A stretch of 42,216 bases of DNA from Acidobacteriota bacterium. GTDB taxonomy: Bacteria > Acidobacteriota > Vicinamibacteria > Vicinamibacterales > Fen-181. Below the pieces are notes generated by a model. The model was given only the letters and a program-made list of their open reading frames with translations. It had not been told where the DNA came from and did not search any database. The stretch covers positions 1 to 42,216 of the forward strand of contig PMZR01000031.1 of NCBI GenBank assembly GCA_003170135.1, read 5' to 3'. Shown piece by piece: positions 33,377 through 42,008 of the stretch. How positions within the stretch are numbered: the first letter of the stretch is position 1; each line of letters starts with the position of its first letter. Both the position numbers and the translations under genes were made by a program.

Positions 33377-34087
33377 CTATGCCGCGGCGGGTTCGGTCTC
33401 GGGCCGGCGTTGTCGCAGCGTCTTGACCATCTGCGCAATCCAGAGATCGCCAAAATAGGTCGCGGCTTCGATCATCGTGATTGGGGCGGCGCGGACCTCG
33501 ACGCGTCCGGCGCGGATGCCGGCGCAGATCGAGTCGGCGTTCGGCTGAGCATCGACCAGGGAATAGGTGCGCCCGAGTTGGTGGAGCCGGTGCAGATCCG
33601 AATTGGCGACCACGGGCCTGCCGTGACGCGCCGCCCAGCGGACCGCCGGGTGGTTGAAGTCGATGTCCCGGGTGAAGAAATAGTTCAGCTCGACGGCGTC
33701 GAACAGGTCTTCGTGCCGGTCCATGAGCGAGCGCAGGCAGCTGGAGCCGGGATAGAAGGGGTGCGGCGCGATCACGAGACCGTTCGGGTGTTCGCGTTTG
33801 AGCGTCGCGACCTCCTCGAACGTCTGCACGCGTTCGGCGGCCGCGGGGAAATTCAGCAGCAGAACGTGCTTGCCGTGAATGGTCCGTTCGATGCCGCGAA
33901 TGAGCACCAGGCCGCGATCGCGCGCGTAGTTGTCGAACGGCTGCACATCGAGCTGCCGGTCGTGCAGCGTCAGGGCAATAGCGCCGTACCCGAGTGCCGA
34001 AGCGCGCTCGAGGAGCTCTGTCGTCGTGTGGGGGATGAGATCGGCCGGATCGTCTGCCGTGTGCGTGTGTAATTCGACTTTGATCAT
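33377..34087 (-). CDS. PHP-domain metal-dependent phosphoesterase-like protein
   Basis: 236 aa from ATG 34087 (MIKVELHTHT); the longer open frame to 34300 overlaps the next gene's end. PHP superfamily motifs: HTHT at residues 7-10, an Asp further on (ADDPAD), GYGAIALTLHD about 40, GIERTIHGKHVLLLNF about 72, VIAPHPFYPGSSC about 110 and NSDLHRLHQLGRTY about 168, giving the His/Asp metal ligands in the expected order. Such proteins hydrolyse phosphodiesters or phosphate monoesters using two or three metal ions. Without a polymerase or histidinol context the substrate is open. It follows, in the same direction, an unknown exported protein. Confidence 0.8.
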   Translation of the reverse strand: MIKVELHTHTADDPADLIPHTTTELLERASALGYGAIALTLHDRQLDVQPFDNYARDRGLVLIRGIERTIHGKHVLLLNFPAAAERVQTFEEVATLKREHPNGLVIAPHPFYPGSSCLRSLMDRHEDLFDAVELNYFFTRDIDFNHPAVRWAARHGRPVVANSDLHRLHQLGRTYSLVDAQPNADSICAGIRAGRVEVRAAPITMIEAATYFGDLWIAQMVKTLRQRRPETEPAAA

Positions 34088-34151
34088 CAGGGCGTCAGCC
34101 TGCCTCACCGGGTGCAACTTCGAGGCCAGCGCACCGCTGAGACGGCGGACG

Positions 34152-35606
34152 CTACGACGCGATCTTGCCGCACGAGCCGCCGGGAATCGAGAGGACGACC
34201 GACACGCCGGTTTCCCGGACCCGAACCAGTTCGTAGCTCTCGCCGCCCCAGCGCGACACCTCGATGATCCAGATCGGGCTGCCCTCCACGCGCACGACAC
34301 CCATGGGCTTGCGGAATTCGACGTCCCACATCGAGCAGTCGGTCACCAGGGCGCGCGACGTCCGATCCAGCTCGCCGACACCCTCCAGCGTGCGGTGCGC
34401 GAAACCCTGCGCGAAGGTCACGACGCCGCACGGGTCGGGCACCGTCCGGTCCTGCGGTGCATACCGCTTCGACGCCTCGAAGTACGCCGTCATGGTGTCC
34501 GGGGCGTTGCCGTCGGCCAGGACCAGGACTTCCAGCTTCACCGGCGTGATGGACCGCTGTGCCAGGGCGCTCCACGGCAGCTGCGAGAAGTGCCGCAGCT
34601 CCATCTGGTTGACGGGCGGCGCGATCAACCGCTCGAAACTTCCCCACGTGACCGTGTCGGCCGTGATGACGTTGACTGCCTCGACGGGGATCGATCCGGT
34701 CGTGGCGACGCCGTCCTTCGGATAGTGGTGCTGGTCCAGCGGCGGATGCGGGAGATTCGTCCGGAAGTCGGTCCGCAGGCCGACGTTCATCAGGCAGTGA
34801 GCGCCAAACGCCAGCGGCGCGGTCACCTGCAGCGGCAGCGGCTTGTTGTCCGGCGTCCACATCGTCCACTTCGTGGTCGGGCCCTCGACGCCCCACCAGT
34901 CTGCCGGGATATCCCCGAGGCCGATCGGGACCTCGCGCTCGGAGGAGGGCAGTGGCCAGCGCCTGAACCAGTGGCCGTTGTCATAGCTGGCGATGGGCAC
35001 CAGGATGCCATCGCGCCGGACCACGCCGAGCGTGAAGCGACGCGTGGGCTGGGGATCGCGGATCGTGCGGGCGTATTCGCGCGCGGCATCGAGGCTCGCG
35101 AACAGGCGGACATAGGCGTCGATCCGCCCGATGAGCTGGTCGAGTTCCGCCACGTTCGGCACGGTCAGCAGGGTGACCACCTGCTCGCGCTTGTTTCGAT
35201 CCGGACGACCGGCATCGACGACGATCTCGTGCGGGTCGGCCGAGACGAGGCGAAGATCGACGTGGTCGTTCGCGTAGTCGATGTGCTCGACCTTCATGAC
35301 CTCGCCGAGCGCCAGGTTGCCGGCCGGTTTCGCGCGGAACATGGAGCCCGGCCCCTTCCAGCCGGCGTCGCTCACCTGGATCGGGAACCCCGATTCGTGA
35401 GCCTCTTTCGCCGGGATGGTCGGCAGGTCTGCGCGGACGACGACCGCGTAGGTCTGATCGGGCGGGTACTGACGCTCGAAGGGGATGCGGACGGCTTTCC
35501 CTTTGCTTTCCAACCCGTCGAGTGGCCCCACCGTCTGGGCGCGAAGGCCCGCCAGGCAACACAGTGCGAAGGCGCACGTCGCCGCACGCGTCATCGAGAT
35601 GTTCAT
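34152..35606 (-). CDS. Exported protein of unknown function
   Basis: 484 aa from ATG 35606, chosen because a signal peptide starts there (MNISMTRAATCAFALCCLAGLRAQ); the frame is open far upstream, over the divergent promoter region. The mature chain shows no domain I know. Features: a beta-rich first half with YPPDQTYAVVVRADLP and HVDLRLVSADPHEIVVDAGRP, a Trp-rich middle (WFRRWPLPS, DWWGVEGPTTKWTMWTPDNKPLP), the segment HPPLDQHHYPKDGV, and a compact C-terminal beta region GVVRVEGSPIWIIEVSRWGGESYELVRV. Length and lack of repeats suggest a single periplasmic or secreted protein. A TATAAT (minus 35672-35667) lies ~60 nt upstream. Confidence 0.72.
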   Translation of the reverse strand: MNISMTRAATCAFALCCLAGLRAQTVGPLDGLESKGKAVRIPFERQYPPDQTYAVVVRADLPTIPAKEAHESGFPIQVSDAGWKGPGSMFRAKPAGNLALGEVMKVEHIDYANDHVDLRLVSADPHEIVVDAGRPDRNKREQVVTLLTVPNVAELDQLIGRIDAYVRLFASLDAAREYARTIRDPQPTRRFTLGVVRRDGILVPIASYDNGHWFRRWPLPSSEREVPIGLGDIPADWWGVEGPTTKWTMWTPDNKPLPLQVTAPLAFGAHCLMNVGLRTDFRTNLPHPPLDQHHYPKDGVATTGSIPVEAVNVITADTVTWGSFERLIAPPVNQMELRHFSQLPWSALAQRSITPVKLEVLVLADGNAPDTMTAYFEASKRYAPQDRTVPDPCGVVTFAQGFAHRTLEGVGELDRTSRALVTDCSMWDVEFRKPMGVVRVEGSPIWIIEVSRWGGESYELVRVRETGVSVVLSIPGGSCGKIAS

Positions 35607-35726
35607 GGCCACATCTGGCTCCGGCTTCGGGCCGGGTGAAAAAGGGCGGCAGGCGTCGACGGCGCCATTATACGCCCCGCCTGGACCTTTCAGGCCCGAT
35701 TCCCTATGCTGCTTGAAAGGCCCTGC

Positions 35727-37505
35727 ATGACAGCCGAGACGGCGCGGGCGGAGCAGATCGCCGAGATCATCTTCGCGGCATTCGACCGCTACTTCTCCGA
35801 TTACCATCGGCTGACGCTCGGTGCGCGGCTGCACTTCGAGACAGAGGACTGGGCCGGCGCGCGGCGCGACTCGCTGGCCCGACTCGATCTCTACGGGCAG
35901 GTCGTTTGCGACACGCTCGACGACCTTCGCCGCGTGACGGGCGGGGCGTGCGACCACCGCTTGTGGAAGGCGATCAAGCGCAGCTACCGCGATCGCATCT
36001 TGTGCCGCCACGGCGCGGAACTGGCCGAGACCTTTTTCAATTCCATCACCCGCCGCGCCCTGACGATCGTCGGGATCGACGCGGATGTCGAGTTTCTCGA
36101 CATCCGTCCGCCGGCCTGCCCGGTGGGCCCGGCGGCACCCGTCACGCGCACGTTTGCCCGCACCGGATCGATCGAGAGCCTGGTCGCCCAGGTCCTCGGC
36201 AGCTACTGGTTCGCGTCGGGGTACGAGGATCTCGCGCGTAACGCGGCGTTCGTCGCTCATCGCATCGCACAGAGCGCGGCTGGCGCCGACAGCATCGAGA
36301 TGGCGGTGCCGGTCTTCTTCAGGAACAAGGGGGCGTACCTCGTCGGCCGCATCCGGCGGCGGCATGCCATCACGCCGCTCGTCATCGCGCTGTTGAACCC
36401 GCGCGGGCGCGTGGCCGTGGACGCCGTCCTGACCACCGAAGACGAAGCGAGCATCGTCTTCTCCTTCACGCGGTCATATTTCTTCGTGGACGCCCCGTGC
36501 CCGGGCGAGCTCGTGAAGTTCCTGCGCGCCCTGATGCCGCGCAAGCCGCTCGCGGAACTCTACACGGCCATCGGCTACAACAAGCACGGCAAGACGGAAT
36601 TGTACCGGTCGCTCCGGCAGCAGCTGCAGACATCGAGCGAGCGGTTCGACTTTGCCCGGGGCGCGCGCGGGATGGTGATGATCGTGTTTGCGATGCCGTC
36701 CTACGACGTGATCTTCAAGGTGGTGCGCGACCGCTTCGCGGAACCCAAGACCTGTACCCGTCGTGACGTCATGGAGAAGTACCAGCTCGTCTTCAAGCAC
36801 GATCGCGCCGGCCGGCTGGTCGACGCCCAGGAATTCGAGTTCCTGCGGGTGGAGCGCGATCGCTTCACGCCCGCGCTGCTCGACGAACTGCGGGAGGCGG
36901 CGGGGGAGACCGTCTCACTCGACGGCGACTCGGTCGTCATCCGCCACCTGTACACCGAGCGTCGCGTGACTCCGCTCGATCTCTACCTCACCGAGGCGCC
37001 ACCGGATGCCGCCCGGGACGCGGTCCTCGATTACGGGCAGGCGCTGCGCGACCTGGCCGCCAACAACATCTTCCCCGGCGACCTGCTCCTCAAGAACTTC
37101 GGCGTGACGCGCCACGGCCGCGTCGTCTTCTACGATTACGACGAGCTGGCGTTGCTCACCGATTGCAACTTCCGCGCGCTGCCCGTCGCGCGCACCCTCG
37201 AAGACGAGGTGGCCGGCGAGCCGTGGTTCTACGTCGGTGACCGGGACATCTTCCCGGAAGAATTCCTCCCGTTTCTCGGACTGACGTCCGCGCAGCGCGA
37301 GATGTTTCTGGCGGCCCACGGCGACTTGCTGATGCCCGGATTCTGGCAGGGGATGCAGCGGGAGCACCGTGAGGGCCGCGTGGCCGACATCTTTCCCTAC
37401 GGGTCTGGCCGCCGTGTCCGCCCGCTGGCCGGCGACCGGAAGGACGCGCCAGTCCCGTCCGGCGTGCACGCCGATCGCGACAGGCGGACTCGAAGAACCG
37501 AGTGA
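35727..37505 (+). CDS. aceK: Isocitrate dehydrogenase kinase/phosphatase
   Basis: 592 aa from ATG 35727, with AAAGG about 8 nt upstream; an ATG at 35706 is a less likely start. The N-terminal regulatory domain resembles E. coli AceK (FDRYFSDYHRLTLGARLHFETEDWAGARRDSLARLDLY). The kinase-like domain has IGYNKHGKTELYRSL, VMIVFAMPSYDVIFKVVRD and the catalytic FPGDLLLKNFGVTRHGRVVFYDYDEL (Asp and Asn at about 454-475). One protein both phosphorylates isocitrate dehydrogenase, diverting carbon to the glyoxylate bypass, and removes the phosphate. AceA, AceB and isocitrate dehydrogenase genes are not in view, unlike in E. coli where aceK follows aceBA. The last ~40 residues are Arg-rich and not conserved. 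Confidence 0.95.
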   Translation: MTAETARAEQIAEIIFAAFDRYFSDYHRLTLGARLHFETEDWAGARRDSLARLDLYGQVVCDTLDDLRRVTGGACDHRLWKAIKRSYRDRILCRHGAELAETFFNSITRRALTIVGIDADVEFLDIRPPACPVGPAAPVTRTFARTGSIESLVAQVLGSYWFASGYEDLARNAAFVAHRIAQSAAGADSIEMAVPVFFRNKGAYLVGRIRRRHAITPLVIALLNPRGRVAVDAVLTTEDEASIVFSFTRSYFFVDAPCPGELVKFLRALMPRKPLAELYTAIGYNKHGKTELYRSLRQQLQTSSERFDFARGARGMVMIVFAMPSYDVIFKVVRDRFAEPKTCTRRDVMEKYQLVFKHDRAGRLVDAQEFEFLRVERDRFTPALLDELREAAGETVSLDGDSVVIRHLYTERRVTPLDLYLTEAPPDAARDAVLDYGQALRDLAANNIFPGDLLLKNFGVTRHGRVVFYDYDELALLTDCNFRALPVARTLEDEVAGEPWFYVGDRDIFPEEFLPFLGLTSAQREMFLAAHGDLLMPGFWQGMQREHREGRVADIFPYGSGRRVRPLAGDRKDAPVPSGVHADRDRRTRRTE

Positions 37506-37534
37506 AGACGAAGCGGGTGACCCGGCGACGCGGC

Positions 37535-37768
37535 TCAGGCGGCGCCGTCGTGGCGTTCCGAGCCGGCACTCTCGTGACGCGCCCACCCGTCGCCCTGCAC
37601 GTACACCCACCACAGACACCCGGCCGGGCAGACGACCTTGGCCTCGACCAGTGCCTCGCGGGCGCCGAGCGACACGAGGTTTGGATAGACGGGTTTCAAG
37701 CGGCGGCCGCAGATGTCACACACGTTCGAAGGTTGGTGGTCGATCGCGATCTCCCGAGTGTGGGCCAT
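37535..37768 (-). CDS. Small zinc-ribbon-like protein
   Basis: 77 aa, ATG 37768 with GGAG about 7 nt upstream. Two Cys pairs: CDICG (about 17-21) and CPAGC (about 47-51), fitting a single zinc ribbon. The middle (LVSLGAREALVEAKVVCP) and the end (LWWVYVQGDGWARHE) look like a folded core. No family name is certain. It is convergent with aceK and its 5' side faces the NRPS regulatory region. Confidence 0.65.
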   Translation of the reverse strand: MAHTREIAIDHQPSNVCDICGRRLKPVYPNLVSLGAREALVEAKVVCPAGCLWWVYVQGDGWARHESAGSERHDGAA

Positions 37769-38062
37769 GGGATGCTCCGAGGTCCGCGATGCAATCGTCT
37801 CGCCGGTCGTCGTACCTGTCCCCGGTTCCGTGCGCGCCCGATCCCTGGGACCGCGCGGCGTATCGCCTTTCGTGCTCCGGACGCGAGTGAGTAGATCTCC
37901 GGCACACAGCGCACGTCGCTTCCGTGACTATGTCGCAAGGCGAGCGATGTCACCCGCCCGTGTCGTTGACCGCTTCGTGGCACGGCGCTTGCGAGCATTC
38001 GTCGCGCCAACCCATCGGCAGGCACCGCGCGGGGGCGCCGGCACTGACTACCGAATGGACGA
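37769..38062 (+). promoter_or_regulatory. NRPS upstream region with a sigma-54-type promoter (37978-37992)
   Basis: TGGCACGGCGCTTGC matches the RpoN consensus TGGCACG-N4-TTGC with the GG and GC at the right spacing. It would start transcription near 38004, about 60 nt before the NRPS ATG. An inverted repeat with arms GTGAC (37924-37928) and GTCAC (37949-37953) lies 25 nt upstream of the -24 box and could be an activator site, though it is closer than usual. Nothing else is recognised in the gap. Confidence 0.6.
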
Positions 38063-40816
38063 ATGACAACGTTGCTGACGGCGTTGATGCGACGTCGGGC
38101 CGCCGACGCGCCACTGACCGCGCGCGACGTGCCCAACCCTGCGTGGAATCAGACTGCGCGCGAGTACCCGTCCGATTGCGGCGTTTCCGAGCTCATCGAT
38201 AACCAGGCGAACCGCACCCCCGCCGCGATTGCCATCGTTCATCGCGGCGAGCGCGTGACCTATCGGGATCTGCGCATCCGCGTTGATCAGTTGGCGCGTT
38301 ATCTCGCCGCGCGCGGCGCCGTGCCCGGCGCGCTGGTCGGAGTCTGTGTCGGCCGGTCGGTCGACATGATCGTGGCGCTGCTCGCCGTGCTCAAAGCGGG
38401 CGCCGCTTACGTCCCGCTGGACCCTGACTATCCCCGTGCCCGGCTCGAATTGATCCTCGACGACGCGCGCGTGGATCTGCTCGTGACCGAACACCGCCTC
38501 CTGCACCTGTTTTCGGACAGCCGCGCCGCCTGCGTGTCGATCGACGACGACCGAACGGCCATTGCGTGTCAGGCCACGACGCCGCTTCGGGCCGCGGCGG
38601 GCCCCGATGCGGTCGCCTACATCATCTACACCTCCGGTTCGACCGGCACCCCGAAGGGCGTGCAGGTGACGGTCCGGAACCTGGTCAACTTCCTCTGGTC
38701 GATGCGCGACGAACCAGGCGCGACCGCGGCAGACGTCATCCCGGCGATCACCACCATCTGCTTCGACATCGCCGCGCTCGAGATGTATCTGCCGCTCGTG
38801 GTCGGCGCACGCATCGTGGTCATCGATCGTGACGTCACCTCGGATGGTCGCCTGCTGGCCGATGCGCTCGCCACGTCCGGCGCGAGCGTCATCCAGGCGA
38901 CCCCCGCCACGTGGCGGCTGCTCCTCAGCACGGGCTGGCGCGGGGACAGGCGCGCGCGGCTGCTGTGTGGCGGCGAGGCCCTGTCCCGCGATTTGGCCGA
39001 CGCCCTCCTGTCGCGGTCCGCTGCCGTGTGGAACATGTACGGGCCGACGGAGACAACCGTCTGGTCCGCTATCCATCGTGTCGCGCGCGGGACGGGGCAT
39101 GTGCCGATCGGTCATCCCATCGCCAACACGACGATCTATCTGCTCGACGACGAGTGCCAGCCGGTGCCGATCGGGGGCACGGGGGAAATCTACATCGGCG
39201 GCGATGGCGTGGCGCGCGGCTACCTCAATCGCGACGCGCTGACCGCCGAGCGCTTCGTGCCGGATCCGTTCGGTCCCACCGGCCGCCGCCTCTACAGGAC
39301 CGGCGATCTGGGGCGGCAGCAGCCTGATGGCACGATCGTGTTTCTGGGCCGCGCCGACGACCAGGTGAAGATCCGGGGATACCGCATCGAGCCGGAAGAG
39401 ATCGAGACCGTGCTGGCCTGCCACCCGCGGATCGCGCACGCCGTCGCGACCGCGATTGATGACGCCTCGGGCGAGAAGCGCCTGGTCGCCCACTATTGCA
39501 CCGGGGACGGGATCGCGCTGGGGCCGGGCGAGCTGCGGCGCTTCCTCAAGGACCGCGTGCCCGAGCACATGATCCCCTCGGTGTTCGTGCACGCGCACGC
39601 GCTGCCGCTCACGCCCAATGGCAAGATCGATCGGCGCGCCCTGCCGGCTGTCGCACCTTCAACGGGTGATCGGGCGGTTGTGTTACCGCAAAACGACGTG
39701 GAGCGCGAGCTGGTCGCGATGTGGCAGCGGGCGCTCCAACTGGCGCCCATCAGCGTGATCGACAATTTCTTCGATCTCGGCGGGCACTCGCTGCTGGCGG
39801 TCCGGTTGTTCGCCGACATCAGCCGCTGCTTCGGGCGCGATCTGCCGCTGTCAACGCTCGTGCATGCGCCCACGATCGGCCAGCTGGCCGAGCACCTGCG
39901 CGGCCCGCTGCGCGCCGGCATCTGGGGGGCGCTCGTTCCGATCCAACCCCTGGGCGACGCGCGTCCCCTGTTCGTGGTGCACGGCGGGGGCGGCACCGTC
40001 TTGTTCCTTCGCGACCTCGCGCGCCACCTGGGCGGCACCCGGCCGCTCTACGGACTGCAATGCGAAGGGTTCGACGGAAAGCACGCCACCCGGCTGTCGG
40101 TCGAGCAGATGGCCGCCCATTACCTGTCCGTCCTTCGAACGGTGCAGCCCGAGGGCCCATACCGCATTGGCGGCTACTGCTTCGGCGGTATCGTGGCCTT
40201 CGAGATGGCGCAGCAGCTGCACCGCCGCGGCGAACGCGCGGAACTGGTTGCCCTTTTCAATGCGCCCAACCGGGCGGTGGCTGCCGAGACGATCGAGGCG
40301 CAGAGGGCGAAGATATCCCGGCGCGCCGTTCTCAGACGACATTGGCAGATGCTCGCGCGCCTGTCGGGTGCCGCGAAACTTGGCTACGCGGGCCAGGCCG
40401 TCGGCCAAGCGATCGCGTGGCGGCGCGGCGTCGTGCATGACCGCCGCGGGCAGGCCGCGCAGTACCTGAGGGCGATCGTCTGCGACCTCCATGTCGCGGC
40501 CCGCCGCGCGATCCCGCCGGGGCTGCGCGACGCCTATGTGTTCCAGGTGACGGCGCACGCCGAGCAACGTTACGTGCCCGCGAAGTATCCGGGGCACCTG
40601 GTCGTGTTTCGCGGGAAGGGGCTCTATCGGGATCCGGCGCTGGGCTGGGGTCAGTACACGCAGAGCATCGAGACGGTCGAGGTCGGAGGGCCGCAGCGCC
40701 TGCGCAGGGAAATCGTGGCCGAACCGGTCGTCCAGATGCTCGCACGAGATCTGCAGGCTCGCATGGATCGGCTCGACAAAGGGCCCGAATGCGACCTCGC
40801 GGCCGCGAATTTCTGA
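38063..40816 (+). CDS. Minimal nonribosomal peptide synthetase: A (glycine-like code)-PCP-TE
   Basis: 917 aa, ATG 38063. Adenylation domain about 45-540: YIIYTSGSTGTPKGV, NMYGPTETTVW, YRTGDLGRQQPDG, GRADDQVKIRGYRIE, PNGKIDRRALP. Carrier protein with DNFFDLGGHSLL, Ser ~576. Thioesterase about 635-880 with GGYCFGG, Cys706 instead of Ser. Extracting the Stachelhaus positions gives D-I-L-Q-L-G-M-V-W-K, two conservative changes from the recorded glycine code DILQLGLIWK, so glycine is the predicted substrate (inference). There is no condensation domain, so it cannot itself join two residues. The TE may release or transfer a glycyl thioester. It stands alone behind a sigma-54-like promoter and next to a hydrolase-like gene; no other NRPS/PKS gene is within 42 kb. 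Confidence 0.92.
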   Translation: MTTLLTALMRRRAADAPLTARDVPNPAWNQTAREYPSDCGVSELIDNQANRTPAAIAIVHRGERVTYRDLRIRVDQLARYLAARGAVPGALVGVCVGRSVDMIVALLAVLKAGAAYVPLDPDYPRARLELILDDARVDLLVTEHRLLHLFSDSRAACVSIDDDRTAIACQATTPLRAAAGPDAVAYIIYTSGSTGTPKGVQVTVRNLVNFLWSMRDEPGATAADVIPAITTICFDIAALEMYLPLVVGARIVVIDRDVTSDGRLLADALATSGASVIQATPATWRLLLSTGWRGDRRARLLCGGEALSRDLADALLSRSAAVWNMYGPTETTVWSAIHRVARGTGHVPIGHPIANTTIYLLDDECQPVPIGGTGEIYIGGDGVARGYLNRDALTAERFVPDPFGPTGRRLYRTGDLGRQQPDGTIVFLGRADDQVKIRGYRIEPEEIETVLACHPRIAHAVATAIDDASGEKRLVAHYCTGDGIALGPGELRRFLKDRVPEHMIPSVFVHAHALPLTPNGKIDRRALPAVAPSTGDRAVVLPQNDVERELVAMWQRALQLAPISVIDNFFDLGGHSLLAVRLFADISRCFGRDLPLSTLVHAPTIGQLAEHLRGPLRAGIWGALVPIQPLGDARPLFVVHGGGGTVLFLRDLARHLGGTRPLYGLQCEGFDGKHATRLSVEQMAAHYLSVLRTVQPEGPYRIGGYCFGGIVAFEMAQQLHRRGERAELVALFNAPNRAVAAETIEAQRAKISRRAVLRRHWQMLARLSGAAKLGYAGQAVGQAIAWRRGVVHDRRGQAAQYLRAIVCDLHVAARRAIPPGLRDAYVFQVTAHAEQRYVPAKYPGHLVVFRGKGLYRDPALGWGQYTQSIETVEVGGPQRLRREIVAEPVVQMLARDLQARMDRLDKGPECDLAAANF

Positions 40817-40856
40817 TGCCGCTCGCGCGCCGAGTCGTCCGCGTGCATCCGGCCTT

Positions 40857-42008
40857 GTGCCTGCGCGCCGCAGGCACGATAATCGCTTCGTGCATTTCGT
40901 GACGCGTTCGTGGATCCTGCGCCGGCTGCGGCCCGGTTGCGTGCGGCGACAGGCGGCAGCCTGCGTGCTGGTCGCCGCGCTCGGGTGTCCAGGAATGGCG
41001 ACGGCCGTGGCCGGCACCCATCACCGGTCCGGCGGCGGCCGCAGCGACGCACCGGGTTACAAGCTGGCGCCGGGACCCTGGGCCGTCGGCGTGATCGATC
41101 GGCTGGTGCTCAAGGATCCGCGGCGGCACAAAAACGTCGATGTGACGGTCAGGTATCCCCGCGAGAAGAGACCGAAGGCCGGTACGGCCTGGCCGCTCGT
41201 CGTCTTTTCGCCCGGCGCCGGCGTCTCGCGCGCCACGTTTTCTGAACTCACCACGCACTGGGCGAGTTACGGCTACGTCGTCATCGTGCCGACTCACGGC
41301 GATTCGGTCCCCGCGCGCGCGCTTCGCCCGAACGTCCGCCGCAGCTTCGATGTCGATCAGCTCGACCGGCTCGCGGACGTCGTGCTCGTCGCCGACTCGC
41401 TCGACCAGGTCGAGAAGAAGATGGACGGGTTTCACGGCCGCCACGCCATGCGCATCGATCGCGACCGGATCGGCATCGCGGGGCACGCGGCAGGGGCGCT
41501 GACGGCGCAGATGGCGATCGGCGTGAAAGTGCGCCTGAGCCGGCGATCGGGCGAGCCCGAGCTCAAGAGCGTCGGCGATCCGCGCTTCAAGGCCGCCATC
41601 ATCATCTCGGGCCAGGGAACGATCAACCGGATGCTGACGCGTGATTCGTGGGACGACCTCGCCAGGCCCTTCCTCGTGATCACCGGATCGAAGGACCTGG
41701 TGCCGATCAGCCGGGAGACCCCCGAGTCGCGGCAGGAGCCGTTCCTGTTCGCCAGGCCCGGGCAGAAATTCCTGCTGTTCATCGAAGGCGCGACGCACGC
41801 GTCCTACGAGGGGAGGGCACGGATCCCGGCGGATGGCGTGCAGGAGGTGACCGACGCGGACCAGCGGATGATCACGGGCGTCACCTCGTCTGCGACGCTC
41901 GCATTCTGGGACGCCTATCTCGAGAACGACGAGCACGCGCACGCCTATCTCGCCTCGGACGACCTGGTGAAGCTGTCCGGCGGGAAGGCGCAGGTGAAAA
42001 GGAAATAG
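40857..42008 (+). CDS. Exported alpha/beta-hydrolase-fold protein with Ala at the nucleophile position
   Basis: 383 aa from GTG 40857; GTGs at 40890 and 40899 are also possible, and these keep the probable signal peptide (RRQAAACVLVAALGCPGMATAVAG, about 30-52). The fold is the chlorophyllase/PETase-like alpha/beta hydrolase: WPLVVFSPGAGVSRATF (oxyanion-hole strand), WASYGYVVIVPTHGDS, the nucleophile elbow GIAGHAAGAL, FLVITGSKDLVP (acid strand) and EGATHASYEG (catalytic His). In the elbow G-x-S-x-G, Ala211 (codon GCG) replaces Ser. One base change from TCG would give this, so a dead enzyme or a binding role is suggested; a sequencing error is possible. It begins 40 nt after the NRPS stop. Confidence 0.82.
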   Translation: MPARRRHDNRFVHFVTRSWILRRLRPGCVRRQAAACVLVAALGCPGMATAVAGTHHRSGGGRSDAPGYKLAPGPWAVGVIDRLVLKDPRRHKNVDVTVRYPREKRPKAGTAWPLVVFSPGAGVSRATFSELTTHWASYGYVVIVPTHGDSVPARALRPNVRRSFDVDQLDRLADVVLVADSLDQVEKKMDGFHGRHAMRIDRDRIGIAGHAAGALTAQMAIGVKVRLSRRSGEPELKSVGDPRFKAAIIISGQGTINRMLTRDSWDDLARPFLVITGSKDLVPISRETPESRQEPFLFARPGQKFLLFIEGATHASYEGRARIPADGVQEVTDADQRMITGVTSSATLAFWDAYLENDEHAHAYLASDDLVKLSGGKAQVKRK

